In this document: one piece after another, positions 42,242 through 50,491 of the stretch
How the letters are laid out: every line of letters begins with the position of its first letter
Position numbering within the stretch: the first letter of the stretch is position 1
Assembly (NCBI GenBank): GCA_946498095.1
Contig: CAMMMX010000013.1
Coordinates: forward strand, 1 to 64,000
Reading direction: 5' to 3'
Source: an uncultured Clostridia bacterium
GTDB taxonomy: Bacteria; Bacillota; Clostridia; Oscillospirales; Ruminococcaceae
DNA length: 64,000 nucleotides
Made by a program: the position numbers and the translations under genes
Notes under the pieces: model-generated
Seen by the model: only the letters and a program-made list of their open reading frames with translations
What the model was told of the DNA's origin: nothing
The model's database searches: none

Positions 42242-45196
42242 TTATACCTCAACGGTAACGCTGCTGCCACTGGGAGATGCCGATACCAACACCTTGGCGC
42301 AGATTCGTTCCTTGAGTTCTGGCATGTGCGAAATAATGCCGACCAAACGTCCGTTCATCCGCAGCTGCATCAATGTGGAGACCGCGCTGTCGAGGGAATC
42401 AGGATCAAGCGATCCGAAGCCCTCGTCGATGAACATGGTCTGAATTTCGACGCCTCCCGCTGTGCGGCTGACCGTATCGGCTAACCCCAGGGCGAGTGAT
42501 AGTGCCGCCTTGAAGCTTTCCCCGCCGGACAGTGTGCTAACGTCGCGCGCTTTACCCGTGAAGCTGTCGTGGACTTCTAAGTCGAGGCCGGTACGACCTC
42601 GTCCTTTGCTGCGGCCGCTGTCGACACGGCGTTGCAGCGTGTAACGCCCGTCTGTCATCCGCTCCAACCGAAGGTTGGCCAGTGCGACAATTTGGTCGAA
42701 GTATGCGGCGAGGACGTAGCTTTCAAAGGTAATGCGTTTGTCGTTACGTCCGTTTGCCAGGTCGCTTAAACGCTCGTAACGCAGGCAGCAGGACTCCTGC
42801 TGTGCCAATAAATCGAAGGCCCTGTGCAGGCGTTGGGCAGTGTCGGCATTATGTTCCCGCGTATAGGCGGCACGCTGCACCTGTTCCTCTAGGAGCTTTT
42901 GCTGTGCGTTCAGCGCTGAGAGGCTGCTCTCCATCTTTTCAATGTCGAATGGTTTCTTTCCCTCCAGTGATGCGAGCAGGTCAGCCCGCTGCCGGTTTTT
43001 GCTTTCCAAAGACGCGTAAAAATGGCGGACGTATTCCTCAGCCTCAGGTATTTTATCGATATATCCACAATGCTCAGCAAAATCGGCGCTATTTTCAAAA
43101 CCGTTTTCTTTCATCTGGCTTGTCAAACGATGCTGAAGCTCAGCAAGTTCTTGCTCGTCCTGAGAGACAAGTCCTTCCAGTTGCGCAAAACGCTGCTGCT
43201 GTGCACTGCGTGCTGTGGCAGCCTGTAGAAGCGCCTGAGACGACGCGTCGGACTGGCGCCGTATCAACTGCGCACGCTGGTCCAGTTCTTTCACTGCCTC
43301 CTCTATGCCACCGGTTTTTTCGTAGGGAAAATTCGGAGGGATGTTCTTTCGCAGCTGCACGCACAAGCGTTGCGCCCCCTCCAGAGCCGCACGCGCGGCT
43401 GCAAGCGATTCCGTGGTACGGCCCAGCTGCGCCAGCGTTTCCGGCAGACTGGATGGCGGCGGGGACCCTTCCGGTAAAGAAGTTTCCAGTTGTTTGATTT
43501 CGGTGTGCAAAGCAGCGCCGCAGCTATCCAGGAACGCCAGATGCTCTGCGGCGTTGCCAGTTGGGGGGCCAAGGCTGTCGGGCAGGGCCTGCAAGGCGGT
43601 TTCCCATAGGGAAGATGTCCGTAGACGCGCCGCTTTCAGTTGCTCCATCGACGCCTGGTAAGCTTGCTCACAGCTATGCAAATCCTCTTGGGAGACACTA
43701 TCCTTGCATTGTCCACTGGCGGGATGCGGGTGTTCACAGGAGCCGCAGACGGGGCAAGGCTGTCCGGGCTGCAGAGACGCCGCCAAAGAACGAGCTTGCC
43801 CATCGATGAAACGGGCGAAGAGCTGTTTGTACCTCCCGGCGTGTTCTTCATAACGTGAGCGTAGAATATTTTCCTCTTTGACGGCGCCGGCGACGGCGGA
43901 AATCATATCGAAAAGTCTCTTCTTTTTTTGGATTTCTTCGGTAAGGAGGAGGCCTTCCTTCCAGGACGTCAACTGCTCAGTTGCTGCCGATAGTTCCAAT
44001 ACGCTTGTTTCCAGTGCTCGGACACGTGCTTCTTCTTCAACGAGGCGTGCAACGGCTTCCGCACAGGCGACGAGCTGTGCACGTCGTTGCAGCAGCCGGG
44101 GCAGAGATTCCTCTTCTTTTTTCGCCTGTACAGCGAGGGACTCGGCACGGCGGCAAGCGTCCTCGCACTGCTGTAGAGCTTGCCGGCTTTGCGTCAGCTG
44201 CTCCCGATGTTCCGCCAGGCGGATGTTCGCGGCGTCGGCGCGTTCTTTTAGCGGTGTCAATTCCCGCGCCTTTCGGGCCTTCTCCAGCCGTTGCTGCGTC
44301 AGGCGGATGCGTTCGACTTTGGCGTCTAACGTATCAATCTCTGCACTGACGGTATTGAGCTGGTAAAACTGTCGGTTGATTTCCGTAGCAAGGTCGAGAT
44401 TCACCTTCTGACGTTGATCGGCCAGGCTTTCTATTGCACTGGATAGTTTTTCCACCTCTGATCGCAGGCGCGCCTCGTCCTCCTCTAGTAGAGAAATCAC
44501 CTGCTGCGGGGAAATATGATCCGTATGGCAGGCGTCATAAAGAGGGGTACCTTCCCTTGCGTCGACAGACTGCGAAAGGCTTTCGATCACCTTGCGCTGT
44601 GACAGTACTTCCTCTTTGGCGTCCTTTGCCTTGGCAGATAGCGTACGGCTGAAAAGATCGTATGCCTGTGTGTCGAAGATGCGCCGAAAGATTTCCTGTT
44701 TTTCCGTGCTGGAAGCCTGTAAAAGTTGCTGGAATTCCCCTTGCGGAAGCATCACGATTTTACAAAATTGGTTCTTGTTCAGCCCGAGGATTTCCTCGAT
44801 CCGGGCATTCACGTCAGCGATCCGGGTGATGACTTGCCCTTCGGGAAGTGTCAGCAGCGCTGTAGAATTGACCACCGTCAGATTCCCGCGCGAATTGACA
44901 CGCTCCCATTGTGGTGTGCGCCGGATGGTATATGTCTCTCCATGTACCTGGAAAGTGAATTCAGCGAAGCTTTCCGCGTCGGGAGGTGCATATTGGCTGA
45001 AGAAGGTGTCGCTTTCCCGTTGTCCGGATGCACTGCCATAGAGGGCGAAGGTGATGGCGTCGAACAAGGTGGTTTTACCGGAACCTGTCGCTCCCGAAAC
45101 TAAAAAAATCCCGCTTTCATACAAGGTGGTGAAGTCGACTTCTTGGTAGGTGTAAAAAGTACCGAATGCCTGTAACTTCAGTTTGACCGGTAGCAT
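42242..45196 (-). CDS. sbcC: SbcC, SMC-like subunit of the SbcCD nuclease
   Basis: With SbcD it opens hairpins and trims DNA ends, removing palindrome cruciforms during replication. The 984-residue protein has an N-terminal Walker A GATGSGKTTLFDAI (about 37-50), two long coiled-coil arms (about 180-460 and 540-800) and a central zinc hook CPVCG near residue 490. C-terminally it has signature LSGGESFKAALSLALGL and Walker B FIDEGFGSLDP. All are intact. The ATG at 45196 has GGAGG upstream; an earlier in-frame ATG would lie in the gap after sbcD. Confidence 0.95.
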   Translation of the reverse strand: MLPVKLKLQAFGTFYTYQEVDFTTLYESGIFLVSGATGSGKTTLFDAITFALYGSASGQRESDTFFSQYAPPDAESFAEFTFQVHGETYTIRRTPQWERVNSRGNLTVVNSTALLTLPEGQVITRIADVNARIEEILGLNKNQFCKIVMLPQGEFQQLLQASSTEKQEIFRRIFDTQAYDLFSRTLSAKAKDAKEEVLSQRKVIESLSQSVDAREGTPLYDACHTDHISPQQVISLLEEDEARLRSEVEKLSSAIESLADQRQKVNLDLATEINRQFYQLNTVSAEIDTLDAKVERIRLTQQRLEKARKARELTPLKERADAANIRLAEHREQLTQSRQALQQCEDACRRAESLAVQAKKEEESLPRLLQRRAQLVACAEAVARLVEEEARVRALETSVLELSAATEQLTSWKEGLLLTEEIQKKKRLFDMISAVAGAVKEENILRSRYEEHAGRYKQLFARFIDGQARSLAASLQPGQPCPVCGSCEHPHPASGQCKDSVSQEDLHSCEQAYQASMEQLKAARLRTSSLWETALQALPDSLGPPTGNAAEHLAFLDSCGAALHTEIKQLETSLPEGSPPPSSLPETLAQLGRTTESLAAARAALEGAQRLCVQLRKNIPPNFPYEKTGGIEEAVKELDQRAQLIRRQSDASSQALLQAATARSAQQQRFAQLEGLVSQDEQELAELQHRLTSQMKENGFENSADFAEHCGYIDKIPEAEEYVRHFYASLESKNRQRADLLASLEGKKPFDIEKMESSLSALNAQQKLLEEQVQRAAYTREHNADTAQRLHRAFDLLAQQESCCLRYERLSDLANGRNDKRITFESYVLAAYFDQIVALANLRLERMTDGRYTLQRRVDSGRSKGRGRTGLDLEVHDSFTGKARDVSTLSGGESFKAALSLALGLADTVSRTAGGVEIQTMFIDEGFGSLDPDSLDSAVSTLMQLRMNGRLVGIISHMPELKERICAKVLVSASPSGSSVTVEV

Positions 45197-45298
45197 CAAG
45201 CGCCCTCCTTTCAGATTCGTGGCATACCTTTGCGGGATAACAGAAACAATACTATGGTAAGCCTGCTTTGTCATGGCTGTTGGTAGAGTCAGGAAAAA

Positions 45299-46450
45299 TT
45301 ACAAGGCCTCCCGGCATACACGGCCTTCCAAGCTTTCAATGAGCGCATGCTCTTCTTTGTCCAGCGTTCGGCCAGACGTATCCTGCACGAAGTTTTCAAA
45401 CAGCTCTGCAAGGCCCTTGCGAGGTGCGGGATCGGCGGACAGTGTCGACTTCTCAGACGCTTCGTTCCTCGATAAGAAACGCAGGCCGAGCGTACGAGGG
45501 TAGACGGCACGCAGCTTGCCGATTGGATCCAGAACGTCCCCCTCCGAATCTGTGAGGATGGCATACACGTAATCCTCACAGTTCTGTGCATGAGAACACA
45601 ACTCCTGCAAGGGCCCCTGTAAAATCCGGACATCATGCAGGGGCTGTATTGTTTGCGCAGCGATACGGATGTCACCCTTGCCGTGCAGATCGGCGATTAC
45701 CAAGTGTTTTTCCCGTGCGGCCTCGCTGACGGAATATTTCAACGGCGATCCGCTGTAACGGATGTAGTCACGCCCGGCGCGCTGCGGCGTATGCAGGTGA
45801 CCGAGGGCGGCGTAGTCGAAAGGGAGGAGGCAGGAGGCGTTGATGAGATCGCTGCCGCCTATCGATACCTCGGATTTAGCGAAAAGCATACTATCCTGTT
45901 CCCCGGACATCGCAAAAAAACCGTGTGTGACGATGACGTTGCGCACATATGGATCCATTTCCCTTACAATTGTGTCCAAGACAAAGCGATAAGTGGCATC
46001 GAAACCAGCGCAATTGCAATCCGGCCACAGTGCGCGGACCTCAGCAGGTTCAAAATAGGGAAGTAAGTAAAAATGCACTTCTCCAAACCTATCTGAGAGG
46101 ATAACCGGTTCGATGCGGGGGTGTAACGTTCCTGCCAGATAGACGCCGCTGTTCTGCAAAAGCTTGCTGAGAAAGGAAAGCCTCTCCCCACTGTCGTGGT
46201 TGCCTGCAATAGCGAGAATCGGGACGCCAGTCTCCTCTCGGATACGTACCAACGCATCGCTTAACAGAGTAACCGCCTGCGTTGGAGCGACAGAACGATC
46301 AAAAAGGTCGCCTGCGATGACCAGGCAATCCGCCTGCTCCAGTTGCAGTACACGGATCAGCTCTTCCAAAAATGCATATTGTTCGTCGTATAAAGGAAAG
46401 CCGCACAGCGACTTCCCGATGTGCCAGTCCGACGTGTGGACCAGTTTCAT
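45299..46450 (-). CDS. sbcD: SbcD, nuclease subunit of SbcCD
   Basis: This is the Mre11-like Mn-dependent phosphoesterase partner of SbcC, 383 residues. Metallophosphatase motifs appear in order: HTSDWHIG (about 4-11), GDLFDR, GNHDSGERL, then VTHGFF and LGHLHTPQR in the C-terminal half of the domain. A capping domain follows (about 270-383). The ATG at 46450 has AAAGGAGG nine bases upstream. It lies 102 bp before sbcC and 46 bp after yjbQ. Confidence 0.95.
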   Translation of the reverse strand: MKLVHTSDWHIGKSLCGFPLYDEQYAFLEELIRVLQLEQADCLVIAGDLFDRSVAPTQAVTLLSDALVRIREETGVPILAIAGNHDSGERLSFLSKLLQNSGVYLAGTLHPRIEPVILSDRFGEVHFYLLPYFEPAEVRALWPDCNCAGFDATYRFVLDTIVREMDPYVRNVIVTHGFFAMSGEQDSMLFAKSEVSIGGSDLINASCLLPFDYAALGHLHTPQRAGRDYIRYSGSPLKYSVSEAAREKHLVIADLHGKGDIRIAAQTIQPLHDVRILQGPLQELCSHAQNCEDYVYAILTDSEGDVLDPIGKLRAVYPRTLGLRFLSRNEASEKSTLSADPAPRKGLAELFENFVQDTSGRTLDKEEHALIESLEGRVCREAL

Positions 46451-46496
46451 TGGATGCGGCCTCCTTTGCAAAAAATCACAGCGAAAGAACAGCTCT

Positions 46497-46895
46497 CTAG
46501 CCCTCTAACACCTTCACATATACCGTACGGCTGCGCGGCCCGTCGAATTCACAAAAATAGATCCCCTGCCAAGTGCCCAGCAACAACGAACCACCACTGA
46601 TGATAAAGGTCTGAGAAGCGCCAATAGTGCTGGATTTGACGTGTGCGGTGGAATTACCTTCGAAATGGCGGTACTGCGGCAGATCGGGGAAAGCATGCTG
46701 TAGCCCCTTACACATATCCGCAACCACGTCAGGGTCGGCGTTTTCGTTGACCGTGATACCGGCAGTGGTGTGTGGGCAGTAGATGACAGCAATACCGTCC
46801 TGAACGCCGCTTTGTGTAACGGCAGAGGCAACGTCGCGGGTGATATTGATAAAGGACTGTGTATCTGTTGTTTTTACGGCAATACGATGTAGCAT
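46497..46895 (-). CDS. yjbQ: YjbQ family protein (UPF0047)
   Basis: This small cytoplasmic beta-sandwich protein of 132 residues belongs to a near-universal family annotated as secondary thiamine-phosphate synthase; the physiological role is unsettled. Conserved residues include CPHTTAGITVNENADPDV (two His/Thr-rich segments), HFEGNSTAHVKSS, and LGTWQGIYFCEFDGPR at the end. It is the first gene of a run yjbQ-sbcD-sbcC-epimerase-membrane protein, with a consensus promoter 43 bp upstream of its start. Confidence 0.9.
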   Translation of the reverse strand: MLHRIAVKTTDTQSFINITRDVASAVTQSGVQDGIAVIYCPHTTAGITVNENADPDVVADMCKGLQHAFPDLPQYRHFEGNSTAHVKSSTIGASQTFIISGGSLLLGTWQGIYFCEFDGPRSRTVYVKVLEG

Positions 46896-46937
46896 ACGGT
46901 AGGACCCCTTTCCTGTCTTCTAAGTACTGATATGACT

Positions 46938-46966
46938 ATCCTAGCGCAAATTACAAGTCCTGTCAA
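46938..46966 (-). promoter_or_regulatory. sigma-A promoter of the yjbQ operon
   Basis: Read leftward: -35 TTGACA (46961-46966), 17-bp spacer, -10 TAGGAT (46938-46943). Confidence 0.8.
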
Positions 46967-47268
46967 TACAAAGCACATGAAGGAAGGACGGTCCTTCAAG
47001 GGGTGGAAGTATCGGAAACAATAGTGTTCATTCAAATTATGAACATGAAAAATATTGATGGATTTTTTTATACAAAAGTAGAAAGAAAAAAAGATTGCAC
47101 TTGCTCTAAATAGTAGAGACATCATGTAAAAATATCATATATGTGCAATTTTAAAAAATATAATGATAGAATTTATGCAAAACACTATATAGACTTTTTG
47201 TATATTTTATGATAAAATACATATATAGAACATAAGAGATTGATAATATTCCTCCAGGTAAAAAGATG
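46967..47268. other. AT-rich intergenic region
   Basis: About 47020-47245 is much more AT-rich than its surroundings and holds no supported gene. Several TATAAT-like words occur without paired -35 boxes. It may be spacer DNA or an acquired remnant. Confidence 0.4.
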
Positions 47269-47310
47269 AGACAGAAGGAAGGCCGCTATTAAGCGGCCTT
47301 CCTTCTGTCT
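47269..47310 (-). terminator. intrinsic terminator of the exonuclease III operon
   Basis: A perfect 19-bp stem (47269-47287 with 47292-47310) has a 4-nt loop; read leftward it is followed by CATCTTTTT. It begins 3 bp past the exonuclease stop codon. Confidence 0.85.
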
Positions 47311-47312
47311 GC

Positions 47313-48068
47313 TCATATCAGGTCGATTTCCAGACCGACAGGACAGTGATCGCTGCCCATGATGTCGGTATATATCAGACTATCTCGGATGCTGTCCCGC
47401 AGACAGTCGGAGGTCAAGAAGTAATCGATACGCCAGCCCGCGTTTTTCTCCCGTGCATGGAACATATACGACCACCAGGTGTAGGCGACGCGATCTGGGT
47501 ACAGCAAGCGGAAACTGTCGGTAAAGCCGCTGGAAAGAAGTTGGGTCATCTTGTCACGTTCTTGGTCGGAAAAGCCCGCATTGCCCCGGTTGGATTTTGG
47601 GTTTTTCAGATCAATTTCCTCATGTGCGACATTCATGTCCCCACAAATGATGACAGGCTTTCTTTGAGACAGATCACTCACGTAAACGCGGAAATCATCC
47701 TCCCATTCCATGCGGTAGGAAATGCGCGCCAGATCCCGCTGTGCGTTCGGCGTGTAGACGTTGACCAGAATAAAACTACGATATTCCAGCACAAGGACAC
47801 GTCCTTCCGTGTCATGTTGCGGCTTGCCGATGCCATACTGCACCGATATAGGCTCTTGCTTTGTAAAAACCGCCGTACCAGAATAGCCTTTTCTTTCCGC
47901 ACTGTTCCAATACTGGTAGTACCCAGGTAGCTCAAGCGTAAGTTGTTCAGGCTGCATTTTCGTTTCCTGAAGGCAGAAGATATCGGCGTCGACACTATGG
48001 AAAAAGTCAAGAAAGCCTTTGCCTATACAGGCGCGCAGGCCGTTGACATTCCAGGAAATCAGTTTCAT
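47313..48068 (-). CDS. xth: exodeoxyribonuclease III / AP endonuclease
   Basis: It cuts DNA 5' to abasic sites and removes 3' blocks in base-excision repair. The 251-residue EEP-fold protein shows SWNVNGLRA (metal/catalytic Asn), CLQETKM (metal Glu), GYSGTAVF, VYTPNAQ, CGDMNVAHEEIDL (catalytic Asp/Asn) and GSDHCPVGLEI (catalytic Asp-His pair at the C-terminus). All catalytic positions are present. GGAG precedes the ATG. It lies 13 bp after yaiI and is last in the operon GNAT-yaiI-xth. Confidence 0.95.
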   Translation of the reverse strand: MKLISWNVNGLRACIGKGFLDFFHSVDADIFCLQETKMQPEQLTLELPGYYQYWNSAERKGYSGTAVFTKQEPISVQYGIGKPQHDTEGRVLVLEYRSFILVNVYTPNAQRDLARISYRMEWEDDFRVYVSDLSQRKPVIICGDMNVAHEEIDLKNPKSNRGNAGFSDQERDKMTQLLSSGFTDSFRLLYPDRVAYTWWSYMFHAREKNAGWRIDYFLTSDCLRDSIRDSLIYTDIMGSDHCPVGLEIDLI

Positions 48069-48081
48069 CCGTTACTCCTTT

Positions 48082-48528
48082 TCATGGCAGCGTCAGGACG
48101 GCGTCGAATAACGACCGCAAAGCGGCGCAGAACGCCATGTCCTGTGCGCGAGTACGCTTTTGGGACCCTTGGATCCGTCCCCCTGAGCGGCGTATCTTTT
48201 TTGCAATATGACGTGACAGCAGCAGCGCGTCAATGTTCGCGTCGGTATACGCCATACCGTTCTGGTTGAGGACATACGCACGTCGGGACAAGCACATCGC
48301 CGCCAAGCCGTAGTCTTGGGTAATGACCACGTCCCCAGGCCGGATCAGGGACAGCAGCATAAAGTCCGCGCTGTCCACGCCTTCCGCTACTGTTACGGTC
48401 CGCGCCCCATCGCGTTGCAGGACATGCGAAGCGTCGCAGACAAGGACGACGGGTATGCCGTAGGATCGGGCTATCTGCAGCGCGCAGTCGATGACTGGAC
48501 AAGCGTCGGCGTCAATGAAAAGCTGCAC
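48082..48528 (-). CDS. YaiI/YqxD family protein (DUF188)
   Basis: This PIN-like-fold protein has no established function. The 148 residues include FIDADACPV (conserved acidic cluster), GADSADFMLL-like segment VDSADFMLLSLI, and GDVVITQDYGLAA, the three acidic motifs of the family, which suggest a metal-dependent nuclease-type site. The start is GTG at 48528, three bases past the GNAT stop, with GGAAG upstream. A TTG further upstream would overlap the GNAT gene by 19 bp. It is the middle gene of the operon with exonuclease III. Confidence 0.85.
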   Translation of the reverse strand: MQLFIDADACPVIDCALQIARSYGIPVVLVCDASHVLQRDGARTVTVAEGVDSADFMLLSLIRPGDVVITQDYGLAAMCLSRRAYVLNQNGMAYTDANIDALLLSRHIAKKIRRSGGRIQGSQKRTRAQDMAFCAALRSLFDAVLTLP

Positions 48529-48530
48529 AG

Positions 48531-49226
48531 CTACTTCCGACACAACCAAAGTGCCACACCGGTAGCGACTGCTGCTGCCACGGCGACACCGACAATAACG
48601 CTTTGCAGCAGGTTGCTCAGGAAAATGGTGGAGACTGCTCCGATGATACCGCCAATCAGGCAGCCAACGCCGATCCCTTTGAAAATTCGCTGGTGTATGT
48701 TTTTCTTTTCATAAATCAGATGGAGCATATCTTTGCCGTCGTAGCGTTTGATAAAGTCACCGGTCTGCTCCATACCAAGGCGTTGCGCGACATGCCGGGA
48801 GGCGAGGTTCTGGGGACGGATATCACAGTAGAGTTTATCCGTCTTCAGAACAGTAAAAGCGTAATTCATACAGGCCTTGGCGCCCTCGTAGGCATAACCC
48901 TGCTTCCAATAAGGATGCTTGAGCATATAGCCCAGTGCCCAGCAGGTCTTACCGGCGATGTTTTCTTTTATTAGCCCAATTTGCCCTACAGCTTGTCCGT
49001 TGGAGCGGTCGACTGCAAGAAAGTACCCAGCTCCGTCGCTTTGGTAGCGTGCCATTTGCTTGCGGATCCAATCCTGGATTTCCTCGTCGGAGAAGGTCTT
49101 TTCCCAAGCGTACATGACCCGGCTGTCACGCAGCATCTCGGCGACGTCATCAAAGTCGTTCAGATCCATCTGGCGCATTGTCAGGCGAGGGGAGAGGATT
49201 TTGATTTCTTTGCGAATAAGGTCCAT
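48531..49226 (-). CDS. GNAT acetyltransferase with C-terminal membrane tail
   Basis: The N-terminal 170 residues form a GNAT domain of RimJ/RimL type: SPRLTMRQMDLND at the start, AVDRSNGQAVGQIGLI, WALGYMLKHPYWKQGYAYEG (acetyl-CoA loop) and ASRHVAQRLGM. It should acetylate an amine on a protein or small molecule. The last 55 residues are an unusual addition, with a glycine-rich hydrophobic segment (GVGCLIGGIIGAV) and a second one (VIVGVAVAAAVATGVALWL), which would anchor it in the membrane. The ATG at 49226 has AAGGA eight bases upstream. It is first in the GNAT-yaiI-xth operon. Confidence 0.82.
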   Translation of the reverse strand: MDLIRKEIKILSPRLTMRQMDLNDFDDVAEMLRDSRVMYAWEKTFSDEEIQDWIRKQMARYQSDGAGYFLAVDRSNGQAVGQIGLIKENIAGKTCWALGYMLKHPYWKQGYAYEGAKACMNYAFTVLKTDKLYCDIRPQNLASRHVAQRLGMEQTGDFIKRYDGKDMLHLIYEKKNIHQRIFKGIGVGCLIGGIIGAVSTIFLSNLLQSVIVGVAVAAAVATGVALWLCRK

Positions 49227-49280
49227 CTTACACATCCTTATCATGTCCGGTTTGCACCGGTATTATAGCGTTTCACACCT

Positions 49281-49289
49281 ATTATAGCA
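49281..49289 (-). promoter_or_regulatory. extended -10 promoter of GNAT-yaiI-xth
   Basis: Read leftward, TGCTATAAT is an extended -10. The same GCTATAATA word is repeated 19 bp downstream (49260-49268 region), giving a possible second start. Confidence 0.5.
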
Positions 49290-49326
49290 TAAACCGCGGA
49301 GAAACGCCAGACGGCAAAGCGGACGT

Positions 49327-50256
49327 TTATTGCTTGGAGGCTGCCGGTTCTTTTTCGTCCCGGTAGTCGGTATAGCGGCATTTTGGAAAGCGGCTGCAGC
49401 CCCAAAAGGTTTGCCCCTTTCGCTCCCCTTTGGAGACGGTGCGGAGCGTCAACAGTGCACCGCATCGCGGGCAGACAGGCGCTGGTCCAACAGAGTCTGT
49501 CACCGACGTCAGAGTCGCACAAGTGGAAGTTTCGACCTTGCCGAGACGTTTCTGTATGGCTGCGATATGCCTGTCTTTTACAGACTGCGAGACCTGTGTG
49601 GCTGGCAAAAGCGTCTGATAAAGCTGTTCGATTTGTGTCAGACTACAGACTTGGCCGGTCGATTTTGCCTGCTGCGACACCTTTTCCAGCACATCGTAGC
49701 GGTTAATGACGGCCGGTGCAGTGTCAGAGAGCGTCAGTTTTTTCAGTGTGCATCGGTCGCTGAAGAGGATGAAGGAGTAGAGCGGAAAAGCTTCGCAGTC
49801 TGACAGGGCCTTTTCCAGGCACTCAATATGAAGCTTGTTTTGCCAGATCGGGTTGAGAAAATGGTTTTTCTGCGTCCGCCGTTTTCCAGTTGGAAGGGAC
49901 TGCGTCCACATCTTCTGGTGTTCCGATCCGAAAATCCAGCCGCTGTAGTTTTTGGACTCAAAGACATAGATACCTGAGTTATGAATCAAAATTGCATCGA
50001 TTTCGGTCGTTTCTCCTTCGTCTTTTGGCAGGTAGACGTTGAACAGCCAGCGCTTTTCACCGGAAAACCTGCTCAGGTACTTTTCAATCAGGTACTCGCC
50101 ATAGGCGCATTTGTCCTGCATCAGTTGTAGTAACGGGCGTCGCGTTTGCCTAAAATAAGCGCTCTGCCGGTAACGCGCATTGAGGAACAGGTAGTAAAGA
50201 AGTATAGGGACGCTGAACAGGATGAGCAGTGTCAGGACGACGATGAGTTCTGACAT
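49327..50256 (-). CDS. NERD-domain protein with topoisomerase-type zinc finger
   Basis: This 309-residue protein is anchored by one N-terminal helix (about 4-26). A NERD domain follows (about 50-165), with the conserved GEY, EIDAILIHNSGIYVFESKNY block, whose Asp/Glu/Lys pattern resembles restriction-type nucleases. A C-terminal zinc finger (CPRCG...WGCSRFPKC, about 268-296) matches those of topoisomerase I. It probably binds and perhaps cuts DNA at the membrane; the true role is unknown. It is a single gene between two terminator-bounded operons. Confidence 0.85.
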   Translation of the reverse strand: MSELIVVLTLLILFSVPILLYYLFLNARYRQSAYFRQTRRPLLQLMQDKCAYGEYLIEKYLSRFSGEKRWLFNVYLPKDEGETTEIDAILIHNSGIYVFESKNYSGWIFGSEHQKMWTQSLPTGKRRTQKNHFLNPIWQNKLHIECLEKALSDCEAFPLYSFILFSDRCTLKKLTLSDTAPAVINRYDVLEKVSQQAKSTGQVCSLTQIEQLYQTLLPATQVSQSVKDRHIAAIQKRLGKVETSTCATLTSVTDSVGPAPVCPRCGALLTLRTVSKGERKGQTFWGCSRFPKCRYTDYRDEKEPAASKQ

Positions 50257-50443
50257 AAAAGGATCACCTTTTTCACATAAACATAAAGATAGTTATATTT
50301 TACCAAATGGTTTAATGAATTTCTACCCTTAGTGGCAAAAAAGTCGTTCAATGGTAGGTGATAGAACCGGCTTATTCAAACGTGCCCCCGGCATAGTCAA
50401 GGAATCTACTGGCTGTCAGACGCCACTGTAAAGACAGGACGGT

Positions 50444-50478
50444 GCAAAAAATGGCAGACAGCGTAGAGGCTGTCTGCC
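50444..50478 (-). terminator. intrinsic terminator of the xyl operon
   Basis: A 10-bp perfect stem (50453-50462 with 50469-50478) has a 6-nt loop; read leftward it is followed by ATTTTTTG. It lies 14 bp after the xylB stop. Confidence 0.85.
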
Positions 50479-50491
50479 GTATATGATGGAA

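Noticed and set aside
47020-47245. AT-rich patch as a replication origin or mobile remnant
   Set aside because: No DnaA-box cluster, repeats or gene fragments were seen; it is probably plain spacer.
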